DNA from: JAWXCB01 sp034440455 | Lineage (GTDB): Bacteria > Bacteroidota > Bacteroidia > Chitinophagales > CAIOSU01 | DNA: 64,000 nucleotides | NCBI GenBank assembly: GCA_034440455.1 | Contig: JAWXCB010000054.1 | Coordinates: 1 to 64,000, forward strand | Direction of reading: 5' to 3' | Part shown: positions 18,745 through 27,464 of the stretch, in pieces | Position numbering within the stretch: the stretch's first letter is position 1 | Layout of the letters: each line of letters begins with the position of its first letter | The notes under the pieces: generated by a model | Seen by the model: the letters and a program-made list of their open reading frames with translations, nothing else | Told to the model about the DNA's origin: nothing | Database searches by the model: none | Translations under genes and position numbers: made by a program

Positions 18745-18783
18745 CCCCTCCTGTGACTTGCCTTGCGCGTTTGCGAGGAGGGG
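18745..18783 (+). terminator. GC-rich hairpin after apaG (weak terminator candidate)
   Basis: CCCCTCCT (18745-18752) pairs with AGGAGGGG (18776-18783) around a 23-base loop. There is no T tract on the plus side, though a T run precedes it, so it could be a repeat element or a terminator for leftward transcription. Confidence 0.4.
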
Positions 18784-18841
18784 TAAGCGTATGCACTTGA
18801 GCGTAAGCGGGGGTGGTGTTTGAATTTTCTAAATTTACCGG

Positions 18842-19858
18842 ATGAAAAAATTCTTACCCTTTTTATTTCTGCTTGCTTTTACAACATCCATTTCAACAGC
18901 GCAGCAAACCGGAGATTTCTATATCGGCTTTCCAAGCCCCGACTCGCTGCTCACTGAAGATTCGGTGCATCTATATTTCCATGTGCCTGCTTCTTATCAG
19001 CAAGGAGTTCCATCTAAATTGATTGTTGGTATTCACGGCTTGGGAAATCCGCAAACGCCCGAGCAAATCCGGAATTATTTTTCTCCAACTGCTGACAGCC
19101 TGAATACAATTGTCGTTTGCCCGAAACCTTATATTACTCAACCTGTCTCTATTGATCATCCGCGTAGCAAACTCGTTATCAATATCGCTCTCGATTCCGT
19201 GTTGCAATGGTATTCCATTGACACGAATGAGCTTTTTATTGCTGGCTATTCGGCAGGGAGCGACATCGCTTCGCGCTATACTTTGGAGCAGCCTAAATAT
19301 CGAATGAAGGGACTCATTTGGTATGCTCCGGGCTTTTTTTATCAACCGAATCTATCCGCGCAAATTGAATTTCCACACACCTGTCTTTGCTTTGGTGATG
19401 CAGACCCGCTTTCCAATATTCTCGGACAAGTTACATCCATCCGCGACAGTTTTGCAAACAGCCCATTTGAATTGTTTTATAATGAAATTCCCGGCATTGA
19501 CCATACGATGGAGTTTCCCAACTTCACGCGCGAGATGCTGGAGTGTTTCCGTTTTATGAATGACCCTGTGAATTTTGTTCCCGACTCATCGTATGTGGGA
19601 GGCAAAATAATATCTGCCACTGCTCTTAATTTCCACCCAAATCCAACAACCGGAAAAATAATTTTTGAGGGAAATCTGTTTAGCGAAGTTGAAAATTTGC
19701 AAGTGCTGGATTTATCCGGCAAAATAATTTTTGAAACGGTTAAGGTTAAAGAAAATCAGGAAATAAACATCACAGGACAAACACCCGGAACCTACATCGT
19801 TCGCGCGCAGGTGAAGGGCGAAAATTATTTAGGAAGGCTTGTGCTGATTGAAAAGTAA
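18842..19858 (+). CDS. Secreted alpha/beta hydrolase (esterase-like) with T9SS sorting domain
   Basis: The 338-residue protein has a signal peptide ending STAQ. An alpha/beta-hydrolase domain (about 45-245) follows: the oxyanion segment IVGIHGLGNP, nucleophile Ser137 in AGYSAGSD, a likely acid in CFGDADPL and a His in GIDHTMEF. A T9SS type A sorting domain completes it (FHPNPTTGKIIFEG ... RLVLIEK). It resembles the phospholipase/carboxylesterase and dienelactone hydrolase clans. It should be exported and surface-anchored via PorU. The substrate is unknown. Its TAA abuts, with zero spacing, the stop of the convergent YciI gene. Confidence 0.78.
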   Translation: MKKFLPFLFLLAFTTSISTAQQTGDFYIGFPSPDSLLTEDSVHLYFHVPASYQQGVPSKLIVGIHGLGNPQTPEQIRNYFSPTADSLNTIVVCPKPYITQPVSIDHPRSKLVINIALDSVLQWYSIDTNELFIAGYSAGSDIASRYTLEQPKYRMKGLIWYAPGFFYQPNLSAQIEFPHTCLCFGDADPLSNILGQVTSIRDSFANSPFELFYNEIPGIDHTMEFPNFTREMLECFRFMNDPVNFVPDSSYVGGKIISATALNFHPNPTTGKIIFEGNLFSEVENLQVLDLSGKIIFETVKVKENQEINITGQTPGTYIVRAQVKGENYLGRLVLIEK

Positions 19859-20182
19859 TTAAGCCTCGATGAGGACATTACTCAGCATCGCCAACGAAAA
19901 CGGAAACAATTGCGCTGTCATCACTCCATTCTTTACTGCGGGGTCATTGTCCATGAAACTTCTTGCGGCATCTGCGGACTCAACTTTGAAGATGCATAAG
20001 CCCGCATTGTTTTCGTCTTCAATGCTCAGATTTGTTCTGCCCGCGAGTAATACGTTTCCTGCATCGCAATTTTCTTTCAGGTAGTTGAAATGCGTTGAAA
20101 TAATTTGCCGTGCTTGTTCCGTCCAGTTTGCTTCTTTGCGATAGCGCGGAACGAGTTTCAACTGATAGATAAAGTATTCCAT
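19859..20182 (-). CDS. YciI-like family protein
   Basis: The 107-residue protein fits the YciI fold (ferredoxin-like dimer): MEYFIYQLKLVPRY, then HFNYLKENCDAGNVLLAGRT and IFKVESADAARSFMDNDPAVKNG. These are the usual strand-helix pattern and the DPxVKxG motif. Members are small cytosolic proteins with a conserved His and Asp, sometimes linked to dehalogenation or stress; no reaction can be assigned. It is divergent from the SGNH hydrolase gene with only 45 bases between starts. Confidence 0.8.
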   Translation of the reverse strand: MEYFIYQLKLVPRYRKEANWTEQARQIISTHFNYLKENCDAGNVLLAGRTNLSIEDENNAGLCIFKVESADAARSFMDNDPAVKNGVMTAQLFPFSLAMLSNVLIEA

Positions 20183-20215
20183 GCCGCTTGAAAATTTCCG
20201 TCAAGTTACAAAAGC

Positions 20216-20225
20216 TATTTTAGCC
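20216..20225 (+). promoter_or_regulatory. Putative -7 box (TATTTTAGCC) of the SGNH hydrolase gene
   Basis: The TATTTTAGCC box ends two bases before the ATG at 20228. If used, the transcript would be nearly leaderless, or translation would start further in. Confidence 0.3.
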
Positions 20226-20227
20226 TG

Positions 20228-21304
20228 ATGATTTCAAAGCAGAAACATCTTGCCCGAAACATACTTGTGTTGCTCTTGCTGTTTTTGTGCGTTACAGAAA
20301 TCACAGTGCGCATTGTTTTTGCTGTTAAAAATTACACTATAGGAAAAGTAACACCGGCATGGATGGCTTTTAATCCTGTAGATTCACTCCTGCTGCAACA
20401 ATCCTGCTTCACAGATGCTCAGGGTATCTACAAGTTGAAAAGAAAGTATTGGGAACAGCAAGGACACGCAATTAATCGTGAAAACTTTCGCGGAAAAGAC
20501 TTTATTCCCGACTCGCTTGATGATACCGCTGTGTCCGTTCTATTTATTGGCGATTCCTTTGTGTGGGGCGCTCATGCGAAGCCCATTGACAGTTGCTTCG
20601 TTGATTTGCTTGACCGAGATGAAAAATTTGTTTGCTACAACGCAGGCGCACCCGGCACTGACCCCGCGCAATATGCGGCTGTTGCCGAACATTATGTGCC
20701 GCAGTTGCAACCAGCTGTCACTGTTGTGTGCGTGTATCTTGCCAACGATTTGATGAGCGAGCCGCGTGCGATTGTTCCAAACGAAGAGTTGTGGTATCAG
20801 ACCAATGCGGGATGGATGCCAGTGAACTATAAAGGAAAGCATTTTGCCACTGCGCAGGAATCTTACGAGTACATCACGAATAAATATGCGGCAAATGTTG
20901 CATGGGAAAAGCTGTTGTTGAAATCAGCCCTCGGCACAGCAATTCTCTCGCTGCCGTTCCGATTGGAGGAATATGCGGAATGGAATGCAAAAAGAAAAAG
21001 TCCCGTTACGAATGATTACCTGCGGAAAATTCAATCCGTTTGCGCGAAATGGAATTCACGCTTTGCCGTAGTAATTATCCCTGCTGTGCAAACTGACCTC
21101 ACGAAAGATTTTTTCAAAGATGCGCCCGCTTATGTGCAACAGCAATATCCCGCATTAATGAACGGAATCGAAAACGCCTGTTTCATTTTGCCCGCAAAAA
21201 AAGAAATGTATTACCCCCCACCTGACGGGCATCTGAATAACAGCGGACACAAATTTGCCGCTGAGTTCATCCGCGCAACTATCCTTTCCTCAACTCCTCT
21301 TTGA
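20228..21304 (+). CDS. Membrane-anchored SGNH/GDSL hydrolase family protein
   Basis: The 358-residue protein has one N-terminal membrane segment (ARNILVLLLLFLCVTEITV) and then an SGNH-type domain. Block I is VLFIGDSFVWGAHA with the nucleophile Ser. A Gly-containing block is YNAGAPGTDPAQYAAVAE. The Asn block is VYLANDLMSEP, and block V with the catalytic Asp and His is DGHLNNSGH. Such proteins act as esterases or O-acetyl transfer partners on cell-envelope polysaccharides, with the catalytic domain outside the cytoplasmic membrane. The specific substrate is unknown. Its 3' end overlaps the convergent thioesterase gene by 26 bases. Confidence 0.75.
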   Translation: MISKQKHLARNILVLLLLFLCVTEITVRIVFAVKNYTIGKVTPAWMAFNPVDSLLLQQSCFTDAQGIYKLKRKYWEQQGHAINRENFRGKDFIPDSLDDTAVSVLFIGDSFVWGAHAKPIDSCFVDLLDRDEKFVCYNAGAPGTDPAQYAAVAEHYVPQLQPAVTVVCVYLANDLMSEPRAIVPNEELWYQTNAGWMPVNYKGKHFATAQESYEYITNKYAANVAWEKLLLKSALGTAILSLPFRLEEYAEWNAKRKSPVTNDYLRKIQSVCAKWNSRFAVVIIPAVQTDLTKDFFKDAPAYVQQQYPALMNGIENACFILPAKKEMYYPPPDGHLNNSGHKFAAEFIRATILSSTPL

Positions 21305-21797
21305 TTTGCGTGATGCGTTCAGGAATCGTAGTGCCGTTCAAGTTAAAATCATTCAACAGCATCACCTCCAGAAATTGCGTTACCTCCGGCTGATGCGCTG
21401 TTGTTTTTCCGGTTTTCACATCCACATATTTGATGGTAGTCCACATCAGACATTTGAGATGCTTCTTGTCCATGTCGGTCATGTAATATTCGATAATCAC
21501 GGTGTCGTTGTCATGAAAAATCATGCGCGACATAATCTTCACCCATTCGCCATACGCCACCGAGCGGATGTAAGAAATATTGTGATTGTAAACTACCCAG
21601 GAGCAGCCGTAGCGTTTGAAAATATCACCGGGACTGTAGCCGTAGATTTTTGAAATCTGATCTTCGCGCGCGTTGAAGAAATAGTCAAAATACTTTGCGT
21701 TGTTCAAATGCCCCAGCGGGTCGCAATCCTGAAAGCGGATAATAGCAACGGCTTCGGTTTCTTTCGGATAAGTTTTAGACGGGTCGGGAGGGAACAT
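21279..21797 (-). CDS. Hotdog-fold acyl-CoA thioesterase (4HBT family)
   Basis: The 172-residue protein has the hotdog-fold active-site region IRFQDCDPLGHLNNAKYFDYF (Asp and His-Asn typical of 4-hydroxybenzoyl-CoA/YbgC-type thioesterases). HNISYIRSVAYGEWVKIMSR and TTIKYVDVKTGKTTAH follow. These cytosolic enzymes hydrolyse short- or medium-chain acyl-CoA. It ends inside the 3' end of the SGNH hydrolase gene (26-base convergent overlap), so the two mRNAs have complementary ends. Confidence 0.85.
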   Translation of the reverse strand: MFPPDPSKTYPKETEAVAIIRFQDCDPLGHLNNAKYFDYFFNAREDQISKIYGYSPGDIFKRYGCSWVVYNHNISYIRSVAYGEWVKIMSRMIFHDNDTVIIEYYMTDMDKKHLKCLMWTTIKYVDVKTGKTTAHQPEVTQFLEVMLLNDFNLNGTTIPERITQIKEELRKG

Positions 21798-21840
21798 GCT
21801 TCAATTTTTATTCTTCAAATTTCAGCAATCCTGCCCATAA

Positions 21841-23655
21841 TCATTTTTGAAGAAACAATTGTTTTGCAAACTCACTTCCTGATGCAGTTGTGATTTTGAC
21901 AGAGTAGATTCCGGCAGGAAAACTCTTCATGTTAAATGGAGCGCTTTGGATTCCAGGTGGAGACAAGTGCAATTCCTTTTCAGCAACTTTTTTTAATCCG
22001 GCATCAAAAATTTCAATCGTCATTTTTCCGGTTTCGTTTGAATCAAAGCGCACCGTGATTTCTCCCGAAGCAGGATTCGGGAAAATTTGAAAATAATTTT
22101 CAATGGATGCTTGTGTCCGTATTCCGCTCACGATTGGCGAATAACCTTCGGCAAGCGGAGCTTGGGGTTGCGCAGTTGTTGCTAATTGAGTTGCCGAAGT
22201 TGTTGTTTCTAAATACTGTGTCCCGTCAAGCGTGTAAACTGCTGCGTTGAAATTTTCTTCCGAGTTGCGCGCGTTGGTAGTTTCTACAAAATAAAAATCA
22301 CTCTGCGCTTTATCAGGCGTTACATCCAAAACGAGGTAGCCGTTATGCTCCATATCAAGATATTGAATAGGATGATTATTCGTTTTCACAGGTGCAAAGG
22401 GAACATTAAAATCGGGGTCGCTTGAAGCGATTGCCGGAGTGATGAACTCCACCGCAACTGAACCCTGATGCGTTGCTGAATCATATTGTGCTACATCGTT
22501 TGGCAAATCCCACGCCCATGAACTGTGAATATCTCCAGTGAGTACAACCACATTATTGATTGCGCTGTCAGCAATGTGATTCAAAAGATTGTCGCGCTCG
22601 GCAGAGTAACCATTCCATTGGTCATTATTAATAAGGCTGCCAAGAAAACGCAACTGCGCCATCATCACCTGCTGCCCGATGATGCGCCATTGAGTCGCGC
22701 TGCTGTCGAGATTTGCGATGAGCCAGTCGTATTGGTCGTGTCCGAGAATGGAGCGATTCTCATCTAAAATCATCGTGTCATTAAATTCTAATTGTTTCAT
22801 GCGTCCTTCCCTGCGTGTATCAAGCATCAAGAGGTCAATCAAATTTCCGTATTGCAGTTTGCGGTAAATGCTGCCGGGGCGCGTGGAGTCTTCGCGAATC
22901 GGAATCCATTCAAAATAAGCCTGTGTGGCATCCTGCTTGATTTGAGCAAACTGTGCGCTGTCGGGAAAGTGTTCAGCGCCATGCATCCAGCAATCATTGC
23001 CGGTTTCGTGGTCATCCCACACATTTATCCAGGGATATTGCTGGCGGGCATAAACCAAATCAAGGTCGGTATGATATTGCGCGTAGCGTGTGCGAAACAT
23101 CGCCAGCGTGCTGCATCGCGCGGCTGGGTTCATCGGTCTGCCAATATCGCCTTCATCATCGCTTTCATAAATGTAATCGCCAAGATGAATCACGGCATCC
23201 AAATCGTTGCGTTCGCCAATTCGCGCATACGCATTAAAAAATCCTTTTGAGAATTTCGCGCATGTTGCCACTGCGAATCTTGCCTGCGCAACGCTTCCAC
23301 TGGGCGCAGTTTTCGTGCGACCAATCAACGAATAATTTCCACCTGTTTCAAAATCATAATAATACCAGGTGCCTGGTTGCAATCCGTCCGCATCTATCTT
23401 CACGGTAAAATCATGCAAAGCATTTGTTGTAAAATTTCCTGAGTTAATGACTGTAGTGAAATTTGTGTCCGTTGCAATTCTCCAATTCACCGTGACAGGT
23501 TGTGTTGTATCCGATGGAGAAATGCGCGTCCAAAGAATCACTCTGTCAGTAAGCGGGTCGCCTGAAGCGACACCATGCAGAAAGGGAGGATATGAAGTTT
23601 GGGCGAAAATCTGCGAGAGTCCAAGAGCTAAAACAAAAGAAAAGAAGATGCGCAT
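21841..23655 (-). CDS. Secreted alkaline phosphatase D (PhoD-like) with T9SS sorting domain
   Basis: The start at 23655 (MRIFFSFVLALGL...) gives a signal peptide ending IFAQ and about 604 residues. An N-terminal Ig-like domain (FLHGVASGDPLTDRVILWTR) is followed by the PhoD metallophosphoesterase core. Its metal-binding motifs are visible: HLGDYIYES, NVWDDHETGND and VVLTGDIHSSW. A T9SS type A domain (FQIFPNPASGEITVRF ... KQLFLQK) ends it. PhoD enzymes are Ca/Fe-dependent phosphodiesterase-phosphomonoesterases that release phosphate outside the cell. Export here would be by Sec plus T9SS, not Tat. It is divergent from tsaC. Confidence 0.9.
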   Translation of the reverse strand: MRIFFSFVLALGLSQIFAQTSYPPFLHGVASGDPLTDRVILWTRISPSDTTQPVTVNWRIATDTNFTTVINSGNFTTNALHDFTVKIDADGLQPGTWYYYDFETGGNYSLIGRTKTAPSGSVAQARFAVATCAKFSKGFFNAYARIGERNDLDAVIHLGDYIYESDDEGDIGRPMNPAARCSTLAMFRTRYAQYHTDLDLVYARQQYPWINVWDDHETGNDCWMHGAEHFPDSAQFAQIKQDATQAYFEWIPIREDSTRPGSIYRKLQYGNLIDLLMLDTRREGRMKQLEFNDTMILDENRSILGHDQYDWLIANLDSSATQWRIIGQQVMMAQLRFLGSLINNDQWNGYSAERDNLLNHIADSAINNVVVLTGDIHSSWAWDLPNDVAQYDSATHQGSVAVEFITPAIASSDPDFNVPFAPVKTNNHPIQYLDMEHNGYLVLDVTPDKAQSDFYFVETTNARNSEENFNAAVYTLDGTQYLETTTSATQLATTAQPQAPLAEGYSPIVSGIRTQASIENYFQIFPNPASGEITVRFDSNETGKMTIEIFDAGLKKVAEKELHLSPPGIQSAPFNMKSFPAGIYSVKITTASGSEFAKQLFLQK

Positions 23656-23763
23656 GAAAATGATTTTGAGTAAAGATAATTCGCTGGTTCGGTGATTCGA
23701 CAATTTGAAAATGAAATTTCCAAGAAGTATTTCGATATTCGATCCCCGATTGATTAGCACAGA

Positions 23764-24783
23764 ATGACAAAAACCGGAACAGACATTTCGCTTGCGCAAC
23801 AATTTTTGAGGAATGGAGAACTTGTCGCCATCCCGACTGAAACTGTGTATGGATTAGCTGCAAATGGTTTAAGCACTGATGCAGTGTTAAAAATTTACGA
23901 AGCGAAAAACCGTCCCGCATTTAATCCGCTCATTCTGCATGTTGCGGATATTGAAAAGGCGAAAGAGTTAGTTGAATCATTTCCAGAGAATGCAATGAAG
24001 CTTGCAAAAGTATTTTGGCCCGGACCGCTCACATTGGTGTTAAAGAAAAAACAAGTTGTACCCGACCTTGTTTCCGCTGGTCTTGATTCTGTGGGTATTC
24101 GTGTTCCAAATCATCCACTTACACAGGAGCTACTTCGCAGCCTTGATTTCCCGCTTGCCGCGCCAAGCGCAAATCTTTCGGGATACGTAAGTCCCACCAC
24201 ACCACAACATGTAAAGCAGCAATTAGGCGATAAGGTTGCTTATATTCTTGATGGCGGAGCTTGCACAGTTGGCATCGAATCTACAATTGTGAAAGTGACC
24301 GGTGAGGAAGTAATCGTGTTGCGATTAGGCGGAATTGAGTTGGAAAAAATTGAAGCTTTGTTGGGCACAAGCGGACGCTTGCGCCAGCACATGAAATCAA
24401 CTGACGCAAGCGGACGCTTGCGTTCAAAAGGAATTTTAGCTCCCGGAATGACAGATGCTCATTATGCTCCTGACAAGAAAATAATACTTGGAAACATTGC
24501 AGAAAATCTTTTGATCTATTCAGACAAGAAAATCGGGATTCTTGCTTTCTCTCAGTCGTATCAAAGCGATGGCGCAAGCGGACGCTTGCGCCAGCAAGGG
24601 TGCTGGCAGGTTGTAGAATATATTTTATCACCCACAGGAAATTTGCATGATGCAGCCCGCAATCTATTTTCCTATCTGCGCAAATTGGATGAATCGGATG
24701 CGGAAATTATTCTTGCCGAACCAGCGCCTGATGAAGGTTTGGGCAGAGCGATTAACGACAGACTAAGAAGAGCTTCGCATTGA
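23764..24783 (+). CDS. L-threonylcarbamoyladenylate synthase (TsaC/Sua5), with palindromic repeat insertions
   Basis: The 339-residue protein has a YrdC domain (about 8-195): AIPTETVYGLAANG, EAKNRPAFNPLILH, WPGPLTLVLKK, GIRVPNHPLT and AAPSANLSGY. A C-terminal Sua5 domain follows (about 220-339). It makes threonylcarbamoyl-AMP from Thr, bicarbonate and ATP, the first step of t6A37 tRNA modification, in the cytoplasm. Odd feature: in the linker and Sua5 domain three copies of a SGRLR-containing peptide are encoded by near-identical palindromic DNA (24368-24594). The frame stays open through all three, so the gene is probably functional. The long Sua5 form is common in Bacteroidota. Confidence 0.92.
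   Translation: MTKTGTDISLAQQFLRNGELVAIPTETVYGLAANGLSTDAVLKIYEAKNRPAFNPLILHVADIEKAKELVESFPENAMKLAKVFWPGPLTLVLKKKQVVPDLVSAGLDSVGIRVPNHPLTQELLRSLDFPLAAPSANLSGYVSPTTPQHVKQQLGDKVAYILDGGACTVGIESTIVKVTGEEVIVLRLGGIELEKIEALLGTSGRLRQHMKSTDASGRLRSKGILAPGMTDAHYAPDKKIILGNIAENLLIYSDKKIGILAFSQSYQSDGASGRLRQQGCWQVVEYILSPTGNLHDAARNLFSYLRKLDESDAEIILAEPAPDEGLGRAINDRLRRASH
24368..24594 (+). repeat. Three in-frame palindromic elements within tsaC
   Basis: Copies at 24368-24388, 24405-24422 and 24570-24593 share GCAAGCGGACGCTTGC; the third extends to a 24-base palindrome with TGGC/GCCA ends. All three are read in the same frame, giving (A/T)SGRLR followed by Q or S. They lie in the inter-domain linker (first two) and in the Sua5 domain (third). 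Confidence 0.85.
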
Positions 24784-24797
24784 ACGCGGAGATTTTC

Positions 24798-24805
24798 TAA
24801 CTTTG
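24798..24805 (+). promoter_or_regulatory. Putative -7 box (TAACTTTG) upstream of the DUF4476 gene
   Basis: TAACTTTG matches the Bacteroidota -7 consensus TAnnTTTG, but no clear -33 TTTG lies 19-21 bases upstream. The start codon is about 105 bases downstream, which would leave a long leader. Confidence 0.3.
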
Positions 24806-24909
24806 GTGAGAGAACGCACCGTCAAAATCAGAACATCCAAAAATTTGAAAAACCATTTTTTTGAATGAAATTTGAAGCTCTGATTCCCGAACATTTAAAA
24901 TTCTTACCA

Positions 24910-25842
24910 ATGAAACAAACTATCCTGCTTCCATTTTGCCTGTTGCTTTTTTCCGCATCGCTCATCGCGCAACCCGTAGGACATCTCACTGTTTTCTCCG
25001 ATGAAGGAGATAAATTTTTTCTGATTTTGAATGGCGAACGTCAGAATAAAGAAGCGCAAACCAATATCAGAATTGAAGATCTGTCGCAGCCGCAATACAG
25101 CGCGAAAATTATTTTTGAAGACCAATCGCTGGGCGAACTTTCAAAAAATCTTTACATCGCTGACGAGAACATGACGCTGATGGATGTGACCTATAAAATC
25201 AAGCGCGACAAAGCGATGAAACCAAAATTGGGCGCGATGCCTTTCTCGGCAATTCCCGTGAGGCAGGGATTTGTTGCGCCCTCCAATGTCTATGTAGTGC
25301 GCTATGGTGCTCCGGTAGCAGCCGTTGCTCCGGTAGCTTCCGGCACCACCGTTACGCAAACCACCACCACAACTACAGGCGTTCCCAACACCGTAGGCGC
25401 GAATGTAAATATCAACGGAATGAATATGAATATGGGCATTTCTATCACCGACCCGACCATGATGGAAACAACGCACACCACCACGCATACCACAACTACA
25501 AGCACGGGCGCTCCAACGCGCGATATTCAGCCTGCCGGATGCGCAAACGCCTACCCGATGTCGGCAGGCGATTTCAGCAGCGCACTCGCCACTGTAAAAA
25601 ATCAGGGGTTTGATGAAACTCGTTTAAAAACGGCAAAACAAATTGCTTCAAGCAACTGCCTGAACACAAGTCAGATTACGCAGATTTGCAACGAATTTGG
25701 TTTTGAAGAATCAAAATTGGACTTTGCAAAATTTGCTTACGACTATTGCTCCGAGCAGAAAAACTATTTCAAACTGAACAACATTTTCGGGTTCAGCAGC
25801 AGCGTAGATGAATTGACGGAATATATTCAGGGGAGGCAATAA
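24910..25842 (+). CDS. Secreted DUF4476-domain protein
   Basis: The start at 24910 (MKQTILLPFCLLLF) gives a signal peptide ending LIAQ and 310 residues. The N-terminal part (about 20-100) is a beta-rich domain (LTVFSDEGDKFFLILNG). A Thr-rich low-complexity linker follows (TTVTQTTTTTTG and TTHTTTHTTTT). The end is a DUF4476 helical domain (about 210-310): MSAGDFSSALATVKNQGFDE, then TAKQIASSNCLNTSQI and YDYCSEQKNYFKLNNIF. DUF4476 proteins are common and uncharacterised in Bacteroidota; a cell-envelope location is likely from the signal peptide. The function is unknown. Confidence 0.8.
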   Translation: MKQTILLPFCLLLFSASLIAQPVGHLTVFSDEGDKFFLILNGERQNKEAQTNIRIEDLSQPQYSAKIIFEDQSLGELSKNLYIADENMTLMDVTYKIKRDKAMKPKLGAMPFSAIPVRQGFVAPSNVYVVRYGAPVAAVAPVASGTTVTQTTTTTTGVPNTVGANVNINGMNMNMGISITDPTMMETTHTTTHTTTTSTGAPTRDIQPAGCANAYPMSAGDFSSALATVKNQGFDETRLKTAKQIASSNCLNTSQITQICNEFGFEESKLDFAKFAYDYCSEQKNYFKLNNIFGFSSSVDELTEYIQGRQ

Positions 25843-25849
25843 TTTGATT

Positions 25850-26134
25850 TCATAAGGCGGTGTCTTCCCAGAGTTTAATATAATTTCCATCCGGGTATGT
25901 TACCCATGCGAATTTTCCTTCGGGAGAAATTTTCACGCCTTTCACTTCAATGTTTTTAGAGCGCAGAAATTTCACAAGCGCATCCAATTCGCGCACGCGA
26001 TAATTGATGCAGAAAACTTTGCCTTCAAACTCAGGTCGGTTTTTATTTTCAAGAATTGACCAAGCAGCGTAGCCGCGTTTGTCGATATCTTCTTCATTGA
26101 AATAGAAGGAAGCATTTACGAAGACTACGCTCAA
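25850..26134 (-). CDS. Truncated VOC (glyoxalase/bleomycin-resistance) family protein
   Basis: The 94 residues cover only the second half of a VOC domain. FNEEDIDKRGYAAWSIL leads into a VFCINYRVRELDALVKFL helix, then GKFAWVTYPDGNYIKLWED, the usual C-terminal metal-ligand strand. The first beta-alpha-beta unit with its own metal ligand is missing, and an in-frame TAA lies 18 bases upstream of the TTG start. The TTG overlaps the serA stop region. Full-length relatives are about 120-150 residues, so this looks like a 5'-deleted remnant, perhaps still translated by coupling to serA. No function should be assumed. Confidence 0.6.
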   Translation of the reverse strand: MSVVFVNASFYFNEEDIDKRGYAAWSILENKNRPEFEGKVFCINYRVRELDALVKFLRSKNIEVKGVKISPEGKFAWVTYPDGNYIKLWEDTAL

Positions 26135-27372
26135 TACAAAATCCGTGTCTTAATCGTGTGCTTCACTTTCTTGATTTCTTCAAACGCTTTTTTGGAAGCA
26201 GACTTTTCTACGTCAAGCACTACGTAACCGATTTTGTCATTCGTCTTGAGATATTGTCCTACAATATTTACGTTCAGTGCGGAGAGCATTCCATTTAATT
26301 CTGAAAGCACACCGGGAAGATTTTTATGAATGTGCAAAAGGCGATGTGTGTTGTGTTGCATGGGCAAACTCAAAGGCGGCACGGAGTGCGAGCCGACTGT
26401 TGCGCCTGTATCTAACAAACTGACAAGTTTTCTTGAAACATCAAACCCGATATTTTCCTGAGCTTCCAGCGTAGAGCCACCGATGTGTGGCGTGAGAATT
26501 ACATTCGGAATATTTTGCAGCGGGCTTACAAATTTTTCATTCTTTGATTTCGGCTCTGTGGGAAACACGTCAATCGCTGCGCCTTTCACTTGTCCGCTCA
26601 ACAACGCTTCGCGCAATGCAGGCAAATCAACCACTCTGCCACGGCTCAGGTTCAGCAAAATACTTCCCGGCTTCATCTGCTTGATGCGCGGAGCAGTCAT
26701 CATATTTTCTGTCTGCTGCGTTTCAGGCACGTGCAGCGAAACGATGTCTGCCTCTTTCAGCAGTTTCGACAGTGAGTCAAATGCAGTTGCATTTCCCAGC
26801 GGCAACTTCGGCTCGATGTCATAAAAAATCACGCGCATGCCCAGCGATTCCGCAAGCACGGATACCTGCGAGCCGATATGACCATATCCGATAATGCCCA
26901 GTGTTTTTCCTCTCAACTCATGACTTCCCTTTGCATCTTTCAGCCAATCTCCGCGATGGGCGGCTTCGTTGCGTTCTGGAATGCGCCTGATGAGCATGAT
27001 GCTTTCAGCCAGCACGAGTTCGGCAACTGAGCGCGTGTTGGAATAAGGCGAATTGAACACTGTGATTCCCGCATCTGTAGCTGCGTTCAAATCCACCTGG
27101 TCGGTGCCGATGCAAAAGCAGCCGATACCAATCAGTTTTTCGGCACGGTCAAGAATCTTTTTTGTGACATTTGTCTTGGAGCGAATTCCGAGAATATGAA
27201 CTTCGCCAATTCGTTCCGCCAATTCATTTTCACTCAGCGCTTTGTCCTCAAGCTGGATATTGGAGTATGCGCTTTTTTTAAATTCCCCGATTGCCGAAGG
27301 ATTAATGCCTTCCAGCAGCAGGATGTTGATTTTTGATTTTGGAAACGAGGTGAGCGTAGCTGTTTTTTTCAC
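26131..27372 (-). CDS. serA: D-3-phosphoglycerate dehydrogenase
   Basis: The 413-residue protein matches the length of E. coli-type SerA. It has the NAD-binding GKTLGIIGYGHIGSQVSVLA, the LLNLSRGRVVDL strand, TPHIGGSTLEAQENIG with the catalytic His, and a C-terminal ACT domain (HIHKNLPGVLSELNGMLS ... TRILY). It oxidises 3-phosphoglycerate to 3-phosphohydroxypyruvate, the first step of serine synthesis. The ACT domain implies feedback by serine. serC and serB are not in the window. The downstream VOC fragment overlaps its stop codon. Confidence 0.94.
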   Translation of the reverse strand: MKKTATLTSFPKSKINILLLEGINPSAIGEFKKSAYSNIQLEDKALSENELAERIGEVHILGIRSKTNVTKKILDRAEKLIGIGCFCIGTDQVDLNAATDAGITVFNSPYSNTRSVAELVLAESIMLIRRIPERNEAAHRGDWLKDAKGSHELRGKTLGIIGYGHIGSQVSVLAESLGMRVIFYDIEPKLPLGNATAFDSLSKLLKEADIVSLHVPETQQTENMMTAPRIKQMKPGSILLNLSRGRVVDLPALREALLSGQVKGAAIDVFPTEPKSKNEKFVSPLQNIPNVILTPHIGGSTLEAQENIGFDVSRKLVSLLDTGATVGSHSVPPLSLPMQHNTHRLLHIHKNLPGVLSELNGMLSALNVNIVGQYLKTNDKIGYVVLDVEKSASKKAFEEIKKVKHTIKTRILY

Positions 27373-27464
27373 GGGATGGGAATGTGCGGCAAATTTAACC
27401 TTTAGGCTATTTACTCGTATAAACCAACGCCCGTCTTGGAGTATATTTAGTGAACATTAGCGCA

